Positions 23,309 to 31,683 of a stretch of DNA of 36,221 bases are shown piece by piece (the first letter of the stretch is position 1; every line of letters begins with the position of its first letter). The position numbers and the translations under genes were made by a program. The notes beneath the pieces are model-generated. The model had not been told where the DNA came from. It made no database searches and saw only the letters and a program-made list of their open reading frames with translations. The DNA is from an uncultured Ruminococcus sp. GTDB lineage: Bacteria; Bacillota; Clostridia; Oscillospirales; Ruminococcaceae. The stretch is taken from positions 1-36,221 of the forward strand of contig CADAEJ010000013.1 of assembly GCA_902786965.1 (NCBI GenBank). Direction: 5' to 3'.

Positions 23309-23823
23309 CAGAAAAACACTCTTACCGCGGCAGCTGACAGCACAAAGCCGCACATATCCGCAAAGCACGCACCTGCGAATACAGCGGGGTATGCTTTTTG
23401 TTTTATCGCGGCAAAGTAGACCGAGATGGTGTAAAAGGTCGTTTCAGTCGACCCCATTATCACACTTGCCACGCGCCCTGCAAAGCTGTCGGGCGGGACT
23501 TTTGACAATGTATCTTCAAGCACGCAAAGAGCGCCGCTCCCCGAGAATGGACGGATGACCGCAAGGCTTATGCACTCGCGCGGAAAACCGAGAAAGCTCG
23601 TCAGGGGAGAAAGGGTATCTGCGATGATCTCGACCGCGCCCGATGCCGAAAACATTCCCACGGCTGTCATTATAAGTATCAGCGAGGGGAGTATCTCAAA
23701 GACGGTCAGCAGGCTTTCGCGCGCACCGAGCATGAATTCCTGCGCGATATCCACACGCTTTACCACACCTGCAAGCAGTATAAAGGTTATGACCGCTGGT
23801 ACGAATATCTCACTTGATCTCAT
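23308..23823 (-). CDS. spmB: spore maturation protein B (nucleoside-recognition Gate domain)
   Basis: This 171-residue membrane protein is of the SpmB type. Bacillus subtilis spmA/spmB mutants make spores with altered core water content and heat resistance. Sequence marks include IFVPAVITFILLAG, RESLLTVFEILPSLILI and RPFSGSGAL, then the conserved GSTETTFYTISVYF in a Gate domain with about five hydrophobic segments. It overlaps spmA by 14 bases, showing coupled translation. Possession of this pair is consistent with a sporulating ancestry, although homologous pairs also occur in non-sporulating bacteria. Molecular function is not established. Confidence 0.9.
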   Translation of the reverse strand: MRSSEIFVPAVITFILLAGVVKRVDIAQEFMLGARESLLTVFEILPSLILIMTAVGMFSASGAVEIIADTLSPLTSFLGFPRECISLAVIRPFSGSGALCVLEDTLSKVPPDSFAGRVASVIMGSTETTFYTISVYFAAIKQKAYPAVFAGACFADMCGFVLSAAAVRVFF

Positions 23824-24409
23824 TTTTCTTTCCTTTCAGGTTTGTCATGCTCACCGCATACACTACGATGCACCCGCAGACAGCCGAGATAAGCGACACT
23901 GCGATTATCGGCAATGTAACGTCGAAAGGTTCGGCTGCGCCGTACTTTGCACGCAGCGCACCGACAGTTGTGGGTATCAGCTGTATCGACGCGGTATTGA
24001 GCACCGTTAGCATAGCGATACTGCGCGCGGTGTATCTGCTGCGGTTTTTCGCCATGCCTTTTACCGCTGCGATGCCAAGGGGAGTTGCCGCATTTGCTAT
24101 GCCGAGCATATTTGCGGTGATGTTCATGCTGATGTTTTGCAGTGTTTTTTCATCACAATGCTTAAAGAGCCTTTTTGTGATGGGGGAGAGCAGACGCTCA
24201 AAAATACGGGTGATGCCTGCCTTTTCGGCTACGCGCATAAGTCCGCCCCAGAGCGCCATAGTTCCCGCAAGATAAAGCGCAAGCTGCAGGGCATCGGAGC
24301 AGGAGCTTATCGCGGCATCTGACAGCTGTGCCGTGTTGGACAGGCTTATCGAGGAGAAAACGGAAACGGCACAAAGCGCGGCTGCAATTATTCCGATCAA
24401 ATTATTCAC
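23810..24409 (-). CDS. spmA: spore maturation protein A (nucleoside-recognition Gate domain)
   Basis: This 199-residue membrane protein is SpmA-like. It has LALYLAGTMALWGGLMRVAEKAG, a P-x-x-x-R-L-F segment, NMLGIANAATPLGIAAVKGM and NTASIQLIPTTV, all family-typical, plus a lysine-rich tail. The start is uncertain. The GTG at 24409 has GGAGA almost touching it, while a TTG four codons later is about ten bases from the same site, so a slightly shorter protein is possible. It is the first gene of a two-gene operon with spmB and is divergent from the AbrB-type regulator gene. No convincing sigma-A promoter is visible, which would fit a sporulation sigma factor or the inverted repeat at 24420-24433. 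Confidence 0.88.
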   Translation of the reverse strand: MNNLIGIIAAALCAVSVFSSISLSNTAQLSDAAISSCSDALQLALYLAGTMALWGGLMRVAEKAGITRIFERLLSPITKRLFKHCDEKTLQNISMNITANMLGIANAATPLGIAAVKGMAKNRSRYTARSIAMLTVLNTASIQLIPTTVGALRAKYGAAEPFDVTLPIIAVSLISAVCGCIVVYAVSMTNLKGKKNEIK

Positions 24410-24419
24410 TCTCCATTTA

Positions 24420-24433
24420 TTAACAAATGTTAA
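24420..24433. promoter_or_regulatory. inverted repeat TTAACA-N2-TGTTAA upstream of spmA
   Basis: TTAACAAATGTTAA has perfect six-base arms. It lies 10 bases from the spmA start, in the 145-bp divergent region shared with the AbrB-type gene. It could be a repressor site over the spmA translation start or promoter. Confidence 0.4.
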
Positions 24434-24469
24434 ACTTTTTCTATTTTCTTGAAAGTTTAGTGATAATAC

Positions 24470-24498
24470 TTGACTTTTTTCAATTGTATTGTTATAAT
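24470..24498 (+). promoter_or_regulatory. sigma-A promoter of the AbrB-type regulator gene
   Basis: TTGACT, 17-bp spacer, TATAAT in a very AT-rich region; expected start near 24505. Confidence 0.8.
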
Positions 24499-24554
24499 TA
24501 TATTACGAAAATGAAGTGTTAGAAACTTTTTTCGCAGATAAGGGGATGTATTTT

Positions 24555-24797
24555 ATGAAGTCAACAGGTATTGTGAGAAAAATTGACGAACTTGGAAGGA
24601 TCGTTCTGCCAATCGAGCTCAGAAGGACTTATGATCTTGCAGAGAAAGATGCTGTTGAGATCTATACAGATGATGATAAGATCATTCTGAAGAAGTTCCA
24701 GAGAGCGTGCATTTTCTGTGGAGAGGCTGACGGAGTTATCGAGTTCAAGGGCAGGACTGTTTGCGAGAAGTGCGCAGCAGAGCTTGGCAAAAAGTAA
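24555..24797 (+). CDS. AbrB-family transition-state regulator with C-terminal zinc ribbon
   Basis: This 80-residue regulator has an N-terminal AbrB DNA-binding hairpin (MKSTGIVRKIDELGRIVLPIELRR is the family signature) and a short tail with two cysteine pairs, CIFC and CEKC, that probably bind zinc. The start at 24555 is supported by AAGGGGATG at the right distance; a frame extension to 24516 has no site. AbrB proteins are dimeric repressors of stationary-phase, sporulation and exoprotein genes. Here it is divergent from spmAB, which may be a target. The gene is a single-gene unit with a strong promoter and terminator. The zinc tail replaces the AbrB C-terminal multimerisation domain. Confidence 0.9.
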   Translation: MKSTGIVRKIDELGRIVLPIELRRTYDLAEKDAVEIYTDDDKIILKKFQRACIFCGEADGVIEFKGRTVCEKCAAELGKK

Positions 24798-24808
24798 AAC
24801 AATACAGG

Positions 24809-24838
24809 CAAGGTGAGTTCTTCTCACCTTGTTTTTTT
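24809..24838 (+). terminator. terminator of the AbrB-type regulator gene
   Basis: CAAGGTGAG (24809-24817) pairs with CTCACCTTG (24823-24831) around a five-base loop, followed by TTTTTTT. Confidence 0.9.
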
Positions 24839-24860
24839 ATCTATATGCCTGCAAAATAAA

Positions 24861-24893
24861 AAAGATACCAAAGCAAGAAGTTTTGGTATCTTT
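24861..24893 (-). terminator. terminator of the long dnaG-rpoD operon
   Basis: AAAGATACCAAA and TTTGGTATCTTT flank an eight- to nine-base loop, with A and T tracts on both sides. It directly follows the stop codon at 24894-24896 of the minus-strand operon. Together with 24809-24838 it insulates two convergent units. Confidence 0.85.
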
Positions 24894-25745
24894 TTATTTC
24901 AGTATAAGTTTTTTGAATTCTTCCTCGCTGTAGCGGTATACGCTCATACTCAAATGCCTGCCTGATTTTTCAAAGCATTGCAGTTTTGCACGGCCGGTGT
25001 ACTCCCAGAAGGTCCAGTCAACGTCATCATCGGGCTGGGAGAAATTGCTTTCGTACCATATCATACAGTCGGAAAACTCGCCTTTGATGTATTTATCATA
25101 GGCAGTCTTTGAACATTTGATGATCGGTGCTGCACCGCAGGATCTTTTTACAGCATTGACAAAGTCACGAAGATTGGTGCCTATCTTGTTCACGCTCGGC
25201 GAGAAGATACGTGCCAGAAGCCCCGGGCTGACCTCGACAACGGGCAAAAGGCGCCCTGTCATATCGCCTGCGGCAGACAGAAAGTTTTCCGCCTGCGCTT
25301 CGCCGTCAGAATTAAGGTCGAAAACGTGCATCGCACCGACAGGCAGTTTGCTCTTTTTGCAGCTCTTCCAGTTTTCCTCAAACTCATCATCAACGGAGTT
25401 TGTCGATCTCGTCGCGCGCAGGTAGCACATCTGTATATTCTGCCCGCCGAACTTTGACCAGTAGATCTGCCCGCATTTGCTGTCCATAACAGGTCCGCGC
25501 ACGGGGTAGTCTTTCTTTTTGGGTTCGTTGAACCATATCTGCCCCGACCACAGCAGCACACCAAGCTCGATAAGCAGCACAACAAGGCACAGCGCGATAA
25601 GCCGCACCATAAGCTTGCGCAGTATGCTTTTTCTTTTACGCGGCTTTTCGGCAGGCTCCTCCTCGGGGCTCTCCTCCTCAATGGGATAGCCTTGCTCGTC
25701 GATCTCGATACTGTATTTTATTTTTTTGTTATTTGCTCTTTTCAT
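24894..25745 (-). CDS. degenerate GH25 lysozyme-like membrane-anchored protein
   Basis: This 283-residue protein has an acidic and basic cytoplasmic head (1-44), one membrane helix (about 45-67) and an extracellular domain (80-283) resembling glycoside hydrolase family 25. YLRATRSTNSVDDEF...NW, then VGAMHVFDL, LLPVVEVS and DVDWTFWEYTGRAKLQCF match the family order. The catalytic acids are missing: the DVE motif reads EVS (171-173), and the first aspartate position aligns with Val86, although Asp88 is near. Final DLN-type residues are also replaced. It may bind rather than cut peptidoglycan. Its gene overlaps the Rrf2 gene by 17 bases and ends the operon. Confidence 0.72.
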   Translation of the reverse strand: MKRANNKKIKYSIEIDEQGYPIEEESPEEEPAEKPRKRKSILRKLMVRLIALCLVVLLIELGVLLWSGQIWFNEPKKKDYPVRGPVMDSKCGQIYWSKFGGQNIQMCYLRATRSTNSVDDEFEENWKSCKKSKLPVGAMHVFDLNSDGEAQAENFLSAAGDMTGRLLPVVEVSPGLLARIFSPSVNKIGTNLRDFVNAVKRSCGAAPIIKCSKTAYDKYIKGEFSDCMIWYESNFSQPDDDVDWTFWEYTGRAKLQCFEKSGRHLSMSVYRYSEEEFKKLILK

Positions 25746-26175
25746 TTGCAGCCGATCCCTTGTCTATAGCTGCCTGCTGCTGCGAGAGGTACTCAAAGTT
25801 ATAGCTTTCAAGCAGCTTGTTTACCTGCTCGGTGATCTCGGCAAAGGCTTTCTGATTGCAGCATTTTCCGCTTGCGCCCCTGTTACACTCGCCGTCGGGA
25901 GCAAGACACCTTGAAAAGCAGTATGTACCCTCTATCGCCTCGACGATAGTTTTCAGAGAGATCTCTTTTGGAGCTTTGTTTATCTGGTAGCCGCCCTGAA
26001 CACCCTGATATGATCTGACGATATCAAGTGAAACGAGCTTTCTCAATATCTTCACCGCAAACCGCAGGGGAACCAGTGTGTTGGTCGAAATGGTCTTTGC
26101 ATCAAGCTTGCTGCCTGTTTTGCAAAGCTCCGATACGATGCGCACGGCATAGTCGGTTTCGAGTGTTATATACAT
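25729..26175 (-). CDS. Rrf2-family transcriptional regulator with a cysteine cluster
   Basis: This 148-residue Rrf2/IscR-type regulator has an N-terminal winged helix (TLETDYAVRIVSEL...FAVKILRKL...GVQGGYQI). A dimerisation region follows with Cys86, Cys90, Cys97, Cys105 and Cys106. IscR, NsrR and RsrR use three cysteines in this region to hold an Fe-S cluster that senses iron-sulfur status, nitric oxide or redox state, so a cluster is likely but not proven here. It lies 21 bases after rpoD, has no isc/suf genes nearby, and overlaps the following gene. Its targets are not evident. Confidence 0.88.
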   Translation of the reverse strand: MYITLETDYAVRIVSELCKTGSKLDAKTISTNTLVPLRFAVKILRKLVSLDIVRSYQGVQGGYQINKAPKEISLKTIVEAIEGTYCFSRCLAPDGECNRGASGKCCNQKAFAEITEQVNKLLESYNFEYLSQQQAAIDKGSAANEKSK

Positions 26176-26196
26176 ATGATGTACCTGTTCCTTTCG

Positions 26197-27297
26197 TTAA
26201 TCAAGATAATCTCTTACCTTGTTGCTCCTGTTGGGGTGACGCAGCTTGCGCAGTGCTTTTGCCTCTATCTGTCTTATTCTCTCACGGGTAACGTTGAACT
26301 TCTTGCCCACTTCCTCAAGAGTTCTCGATCTGCCGTCCTCAAGACCGAAACGCAGACGCAGCACCTGCTCCTCACGCTCGGTGAGGGTAGAGAGAACCTG
26401 ATTTATCTGTTCTTTGAGCAGCACAAGTGATGCGGCTTCAGCCGGTGCGGGAGCATCATCATCGGGGATAAAGTCGCCCAGGTGAGAATCCTCCTCCTCG
26501 CCGATAGGTGTTTCAAGCGATACGGGATCCTGTGCGATACGCATTATCTCGCGCACTCTTTCAACGCTCATGTCAAGCTCCTCGGCTATCTCCTCGGGTG
26601 ACGGGTCGTGACCGTTCTTGTGCAGCAGCTGTGAGGATGCTTTCTTGACTTTAGTTATTGTTTCCACCATATGCACAGGTATTCTGATAGTTCTTGCCTG
26701 GTCGGCGATAGCTCTTGTGATAGCCTGTCTTATCCACCAGGTCGCATAGGTCGAGAACTTGAAGCCTTTGGTATAGTCAAACTTTTCTACCGCCTTGATA
26801 AGACCCATGTTGCCCTCCTGGATAAGATCAAGGAAGCTCATGCCGCGTCCGACATATCTTTTTGCGATAGACACAACAAGTCGCAGGTTAGCCTCGGCGA
26901 GTCTTTTTCTTGCCTTGGATGCCTCTTTTTCGTTGTTGCTTGCCATGCTTTCTGCAAGCTGTATCTCTTCCTCACTTGTCAGAAGCTTAACGTTGCCTAT
27001 CTCCTTGAGGTAGATCTTTACAGGGTCGTCGATCGCAACGCCGTCGGTCGAAAGAGAGATGTCAACATCAGTCTGCTCGATATCCTCCTCGGGATTGGAG
27101 ATATCAAGTGTTTCATCAATGACGATATCATCAATGATCTCGATATTAAGGCTTGCGCAGATGTCATAGAAATTGTCCATCTGTTCAACATCGTAAGCAA
27201 CCTTTTCAAAGGCATCTGTGATCTCTTTGGTGGTCAGTTTGCCTGTTGCCTTGCCGTGTTCCATAAGGTTGTCCATTATCTGCTTCTTGTCACTCAT
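26197..27297 (-). CDS. rpoD: primary RNA polymerase sigma factor (sigma-A)
   Basis: This 366-residue primary sigma factor directs RNA polymerase to the TTGACA/TATAAT promoters seen throughout the window. Region 1.2 begins [11 protein letters not shown] (91-101). Region 2 is intact ([29 protein letters not shown]). Region 3 has [10 protein letters not shown]. Region 4 ends the protein with [20 protein letters not shown], the -35 recognition helix. The short region 1.1 is normal for Gram-positive proteins. AGGAG precedes the ATG. It follows dnaG as in the classic macromolecular synthesis operon, but with one extra gene between them. Confidence 0.97.
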   Translation of the reverse strand: MSDKKQIMDNLMEHGKATGKLTTKEITDAFEKVAYDVEQMDNFYDICASLNIEIIDDIVIDETLDISNPEEDIEQTDVDISLSTDGVAIDDPVKIYLKEIGNVKLLTSEEEIQLAESMASNNEKEASKARKRLAEANLRLVVSIAKRYVGRGMSFLDLIQEGNMGLIKAVEKFDYTKGFKFSTYATWWIRQAITRAIADQARTIRIPVHMVETITKVKKASSQLLHKNGHDPSPEEIAEELDMSVERVREIMRIAQDPVSLETPIGEEEDSHLGDFIPDDDAPAPAEAASLVLLKEQINQVLSTLTEREEQVLRLRFGLEDGRSRTLEEVGKKFNVTRERIRQIEAKALRKLRHPNRSNKVRDYLD

Positions 27298-27355
27298 AAA
27301 AATGCTCTCCTATCTGAATTAAAAATAATAAACCTGTTAAATATGCGGCGTATCG

Positions 27356-27865
27356 TCAGTATGGGCACTCATACTGCTCATCGTCCTCCCACGCACTTGA
27401 TCCGTCGGGTTCACCGACGTACAGCACTTTATCGTCGCGGATAATAAGTGCAAGCCCGTGTTCGGGCTCCCATAAGCACTGTGCCTCGACGGTATAGCCG
27501 ATGCCTTCGCCCTCGGGCTCGAATATATAAAGGATGGGCTCGGATATGTATCTGAGAATATCCCTGCCCGAAATATCCTCGGGGATATTTGTGTTTATTT
27601 TCTCGTCGATATCGGGGTAGATGTCTGAAAAATCGCCCCACTGCTCACGCATAAAATTGCAGTAGGCAACGGCTCTTTCACAGAACGTATCTATCATTTC
27701 ATCACTTAGATCCACAAGATGTTCTGCGCATTTTTCTGCATAGCCGGGGTCAAGGTCGGCATCGCGGTCGATCTCTACCTCGATCTGTCCGCCGAAAAGC
27801 GGTACGTCAAGCGTTCCCGAAAGAAAGCAGTCGTCCATCTCGTGAAGGTCTTTTATAAGTCCCAT
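27356..27865 (-). CDS. acidic conserved protein between dnaG and rpoD, function unknown
   Basis: This 169-residue, strongly acidic soluble protein has AAGGAGGAG just before the ATG, one of the best ribosome binding sites in the window. It has no signal peptide or membrane helix. The C-terminal half (CLWEPEHGLALII, DDKVLYVGEPDG) resembles the DUF2004/DUF6985-type domain, whose members end in a W-x-x-EHGL...vG..D pattern; this is a recalled resemblance, not a search result. It lies 12 bases after dnaG and 58 bases before rpoD, so it is co-transcribed with both. No role is known. Its position suggests a housekeeping or regulatory role, but could be incidental. Confidence 0.7.
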   Translation of the reverse strand: MGLIKDLHEMDDCFLSGTLDVPLFGGQIEVEIDRDADLDPGYAEKCAEHLVDLSDEMIDTFCERAVAYCNFMREQWGDFSDIYPDIDEKINTNIPEDISGRDILRYISEPILYIFEPEGEGIGYTVEAQCLWEPEHGLALIIRDDKVLYVGEPDGSSAWEDDEQYECPY

Positions 27866-27877
27866 TTTGGCTCCTCC

Positions 27878-29653
27878 TTAATCACCGTTCTTTTTGCGGT
27901 GCCGTTCAAGGTCTTTCAAAAAGCTGTCGTTATCATTGACGGATATCCTGCTGCTTTCGTTTTCTCTGAACGACCTTATTACCTCGATATAGTCGCGGCA
28001 GACATTTTCATCGACCGAAAGCTGTTTGTATTTTTCGATCATACCCACTATCCTGCCGACCTCGTCGGGTGAAAACTCCTCGTTGAAGGATGACAGCGAG
28101 TAGTCCTGCATAGCCTGTATCTTCGCGCAGAGGCTTTCAAAAACGCGCCTGTTGAAGTCGGTCACGAATTCCTGCGGGGCTATCTTTTCGCGGATATCGT
28201 TATACCTGTCGGGGTTTGCCCACAGGTAGTAGATTATGCCCTGCTCGGCTTTGTCCTCACGCGGATGGTCAAACGCCTCGGGGTTTACAGCATCGCGCTT
28301 TTTATCGGTAAAGGTGACCTCCTTGCGCCACTGTGCCGACTCTGCCTGCCTGCGCGCCTTGCGCCTGCGTGCATCGACCTCCTGCCTGATAGCCTCTTTG
28401 CTGACGTTAAGCTCTGCGGCAAGTTTTGATGAATAGATATCCCTCTCAACAGGTGAGCTTAAAGATGCGATAACGTCATAAGTTTTTTTGAGGTAGTCTA
28501 TCTTCCCGAGGTCTGTGCTTGTATCAATTCCCTCACGGCGTTTGTTAAGCTCGTACTCGACAGCGCCCTGCGTTTGTTTAAGAAGATTTTTAAAGCGTAC
28601 GGCTCCGAATTTGTTAAGGTATTCATCGGGGTCTTTTGCGCCGTTCATTCTGACTATCGTAGTTTTCAGTCCCGTGCTTTCAAGAAGCTTTATTGCCTTT
28701 GATGTAGCCTTTTGCCCTGCCTCGTCCGAGTCGTAGCATATCATGATATGGTCTGCATAATTGACCAGCATACGCGCCTGACGCTCGGTGAGCGCAGTTC
28801 CGCATGAAGCCACGGCGTTTTCAAAACCCGCCTGGTTGAGCGAGATAACGTCAAGGTTGCCCTCGCACAGAATTATCTGCCGCTGCTTGACCGCTGCATT
28901 CTTTGCAAAGTTGAGCGAGAAAAGAAAGCGCTCTTTATTGTACACTGCGGTATCCTTGGAGTTGAGATACTTTCGCTTGTCATCGGGGGAGAGCGCACGC
29001 CCGCCGAACCCGACTATATGCCCTGTAAGGTCAATAAAGGGGAACATCGCGCGGTTTACAAAAAAATCGAACGTGTTTCCCGTTTTTTGTGAGCGTGAGA
29101 TGAGCGATGCGTCTATAAGCTCCTGCTCGGTATAGCCAAGCGACAGCATATGCGTTTTCAGCGCGCTCCAGCTGTTAGGTGCAAAGCCCATTCCGTATTT
29201 TTTTATAGTTTCAAAGGAGAGCTTTCTTTTTCTCACAAGGTAGTCGATGCAAGCCTTGCCTGCATCTGTTTTGAGCTGTGAGTAAAAGAACTTTGCAGCA
29301 TCCTTATTCATTTCGTAAAAGCGTTTTTTATCGACAGAGCTGTGCTGCGCAAAGCCGCTTGTTTCGGGCAGAGGGATATTTCCGCGCTCGGCAAGCATCT
29401 TCACGGCTTCCCAGTAGTCGAGATTGTGATATTTCATCACAAAGGTTATAACGTCACCGCCTGCACCGCAGCCAAAGCAGTGAAAAAACTCTTTGTCGGG
29501 GTGTATGTGGCAGGACGGAGTTTTCTCGTTATGGAAAGGGCAAAGGCAAATGTAATCTCTGCCTGTACGCTTTAGCGTTATGTAGCTGCCCATAACTTCT
29601 TCGATAGGGTTCGCAGCCTTTAGTCTGTCAATAAAATCCTGCGGCAGAGGCAT
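27878..29653 (-). CDS. dnaG: DNA primase
   Basis: This 591-residue primase synthesises RNA primers at replication forks. The N-terminal zinc-binding domain has Cys38, His41, Cys59 and Cys62 (CPFH...CFGC). The TOPRIM core follows with EGNLD and DSDEAG, and a C-terminal helical domain, where DnaG binds the DnaB helicase, is present. I start at the ATG at 29653, nine bases after AAAGGAG; a TTG three codons upstream (29662) touches that site. Length is typical for Firmicutes. Confidence 0.96.
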   Translation of the reverse strand: MPLPQDFIDRLKAANPIEEVMGSYITLKRTGRDYICLCPFHNEKTPSCHIHPDKEFFHCFGCGAGGDVITFVMKYHNLDYWEAVKMLAERGNIPLPETSGFAQHSSVDKKRFYEMNKDAAKFFYSQLKTDAGKACIDYLVRKRKLSFETIKKYGMGFAPNSWSALKTHMLSLGYTEQELIDASLISRSQKTGNTFDFFVNRAMFPFIDLTGHIVGFGGRALSPDDKRKYLNSKDTAVYNKERFLFSLNFAKNAAVKQRQIILCEGNLDVISLNQAGFENAVASCGTALTERQARMLVNYADHIMICYDSDEAGQKATSKAIKLLESTGLKTTIVRMNGAKDPDEYLNKFGAVRFKNLLKQTQGAVEYELNKRREGIDTSTDLGKIDYLKKTYDVIASLSSPVERDIYSSKLAAELNVSKEAIRQEVDARRRKARRQAESAQWRKEVTFTDKKRDAVNPEAFDHPREDKAEQGIIYYLWANPDRYNDIREKIAPQEFVTDFNRRVFESLCAKIQAMQDYSLSSFNEEFSPDEVGRIVGMIEKYKQLSVDENVCRDYIEVIRSFRENESSRISVNDNDSFLKDLERHRKKNGD

Positions 29654-29690
29654 TTGTCTCAACTCCTTTCTTACGGCTTTTGGAGCATCA

Positions 29691-30104
29691 TCACTTTTTG
29701 CCTGTTATCTCCTCGATAGTGATGCCCTCAAATCTGTATGTGATATATATGTTTCCCGGTATATCGGTCTTTGTTATCACGGTGAATTCTTTCCCGTCCT
29801 TTGATGTGTAGTTGTAGAAAAAGCTATTGTTGTTGTACGTCTGCACGCAGCCGTGTTTTGAAAGCAGCTTTTTCATCTTATCATAGCTTTTGAACATAAC
29901 GTTCTGAACAGTGTCTTTTCCGCTTCCGCTTGTTGAAAGCACGACGTAGTCCGCGCCGAAGTTTACCCGTGTAACGCTGATTATGTCGCCAAAGCCTGTT
30001 TCGTCACCCGAGATAAGAAAAGCCTCTATGTAGATAAAAAACAGCAGCACAAAGCTCCCGACTATGATAAGTGCCCATTTCAATGCTTTAACCAGCGGTC
30101 CCAT
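29691..30104 (-). CDS. small single-pass membrane protein of unknown function
   Basis: This 137-residue protein has one N-terminal membrane helix (about 9-31) and an exported domain of about 105 residues rich in aromatic and charged residues (SFFYNYTSKDGKEFTVITKT). It has no lipobox and no family I recognise. It is embedded in the operon, 17 bases after dgt and 37 bases before the dnaG start codon, so it is reliably expressed with replication genes. In size and layout it resembles the 137-residue protein at 8779-9192, but I see no alignable similarity. Confidence 0.65.
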   Translation of the reverse strand: MGPLVKALKWALIIVGSFVLLFFIYIEAFLISGDETGFGDIISVTRVNFGADYVVLSTSGSGKDTVQNVMFKSYDKMKKLLSKHGCVQTYNNNSFFYNYTSKDGKEFTVITKTDIPGNIYITYRFEGITIEEITGKK

Positions 30105-30121
30105 AGCATACCTCCATTATT

Positions 30122-31117
30122 TTAATACAGTGTCCAGCTTTTGGGGATAAACAGGTCCTTGAAAGCCTGCACGGCAAAGCCGTCTGTCATTCCTGCGATG
30201 TAGTCGCACACGGCGGTATCCGCGCCGTACTTGTAGGCGTTGTTGAGATACTGCGCGGGCAGCGCCTCGATATGCAGTATGTAGTATTGATACAGATACG
30301 CTATCATATCCTGCGCGCGCGTTTCCTCTGATTTGCACTTGGGATTTGTATACACCGACACGCCCATAAATTTATGCAGCGCGTCATAAGCCTGCGCGGT
30401 ACGCTCGTCCATATGAATCTCCTGCGCGCCGCCGTTTATTATCGAGGTTATAAGCGTGGTTATGCGCTCTGATTTCGAGTGCCCGAGAACATCTGTGATG
30501 CTGCGGGGGACATCGTCCTCTGTGAGTATCTCCGCCCTTACCGAGTCGTCAATATCGTGATTTATGTAGGCGATGACGTCGGCAAAGCGGACTATCTGAC
30601 CTTCCCTTGTTTCCGCCTTCTGATTGGTGTGCTTCAGTATCCCGTCGCGCACCTCATAGGTGAGGTTGAGCCCCTCGCCGTCGTTTTCGAGGCAGTCCAC
30701 AACACGCAGGCTTTGCTCGTAGTGGTGAAAGCCGTGGGGGTTAAGCTCGTTGAGCATCCTCTCGCCCGCGTGACCGAAGGGTGTATGCCCCAGGTCGTGA
30801 CCGAGTGCGATAGCCTCTGTCAGATCCTCGTTGAGCCGCAGCGCTCTTGCCATAGTTCTCGCTATCTGCGCGACCTCAAGCGTGTGGGTCAGTCTTGTCC
30901 TGTAATGGTCGCCCATAGGGGAGAGAAAGACCTGTGTTTTGTGCTTTAAGCGTCTGAACGAATTGCAGTGCAGTATCCTGTCCCTGTCGCGCTGAAACTC
31001 TGTGCGCAGATCGCACGGCGGCACATACCTTTCGCGCCCTTTGGTGCGGCTGCTAAGGCAGGCGAACTCGCAAAGCGTGTCCTTTTCAAGCTGTTCATAT
31101 CTTTCTCTTGGGAGCAT
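30122..31117 (-). CDS. dgt: deoxyguanosinetriphosphate triphosphohydrolase-like HD protein
   Basis: This 331-residue HD-domain phosphohydrolase hydrolyses dNTPs to deoxynucleoside and triphosphate, helping to balance nucleotide pools. The metal site is visible: THTLEV with His78, GHDLGHTPFGHAGE with His107-Asp108, and a later aspartate in FADVIAYINHDIDD. The N-terminal FRRLKHKTQVF and RTRLTHTLEVAQ phrases are characteristic of the dNTPase family. AAGGAGTGAGG precedes the ATG, four bases after the previous gene ends. Its position upstream of dnaG fits nucleotide supply to replication. Confidence 0.93.
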   Translation of the reverse strand: MLPRERYEQLEKDTLCEFACLSSRTKGRERYVPPCDLRTEFQRDRDRILHCNSFRRLKHKTQVFLSPMGDHYRTRLTHTLEVAQIARTMARALRLNEDLTEAIALGHDLGHTPFGHAGERMLNELNPHGFHHYEQSLRVVDCLENDGEGLNLTYEVRDGILKHTNQKAETREGQIVRFADVIAYINHDIDDSVRAEILTEDDVPRSITDVLGHSKSERITTLITSIINGGAQEIHMDERTAQAYDALHKFMGVSVYTNPKCKSEETRAQDMIAYLYQYYILHIEALPAQYLNNAYKYGADTAVCDYIAGMTDGFAVQAFKDLFIPKSWTLY

Positions 31118-31121
31118 ACCC

Positions 31122-31622
31122 TCACTCCTTTACGTCCAATCCCTCCGCAGTCAATCTGATATTCAGAAATGTGCGGAATATCTCCTCTTTATCGCTTGTG
31201 CTTTCTTTCAGCTTCAAAAGCCGCCTCTTGCCGACTCTCTTATCGAGCAGCGCAAAAATGCGCACGATAAGGTCATCGCTTTCAAGGCTTTTTTCAATGC
31301 TCTGGTTGTCAAATTCGCTGAAAGCATTATAAAAGCACATCTGGTCAAACTGTCCGTACTTCAGCGCAGTTTCGTCGATAAACGGGAACACTCTTGTCAG
31401 CCTTGCATTGAGCGTTTCGTCTTTGGGGAGCTTATCTGCCTTGCTCCACAGCTCGCAATAGCTGTCCTCTATGACCTCTTTGCCGTCAAGCAGGATAGCA
31501 GCCCGTCCCCAGTGGTCGGGTGCCTTATTGAATGATGTCGCAAAGTAGGTTATGTGCCCTTTAAGAGAATCCGCAAGGTACTCCTTTTCAAGCTTGCTGC
31601 GCATTTTTGACCATGTGTGCAT
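31122..31622 (-). CDS. SF0329 family protein, function unknown
   Basis: This 166-residue soluble protein matches the layout of the SF0329 family: WSKMRSKLE at the start, DSLKGHITYFATSF, GRAAILLDGKEV, a leucine-rich middle and a C-terminal stretch on LNIRLTAEGL. The assignment rests on recalled family phrasing. The function is unknown. AAGGAG precedes the ATG. It is the first gene of the long minus-strand operon and lies directly downstream of the yigZ terminator. I could not identify a convincing promoter. Confidence 0.75.
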   Translation of the reverse strand: MHTWSKMRSKLEKEYLADSLKGHITYFATSFNKAPDHWGRAAILLDGKEVIEDSYCELWSKADKLPKDETLNARLTRVFPFIDETALKYGQFDQMCFYNAFSEFDNQSIEKSLESDDLIVRIFALLDKRVGKRRLLKLKESTSDKEEIFRTFLNIRLTAEGLDVKE

Positions 31623-31683
31623 TGTTTCTCCTTGATGTCTGCATATTTTTCTCGTTCTATAACAATATACCTTAAAAAATAAT

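Noticed and set aside
29691-30104. Paralogy between the two 137-residue anchored proteins (8779-9192 and 29691-30104)
   Set aside because: Same length and layout, but no alignable motif by eye.
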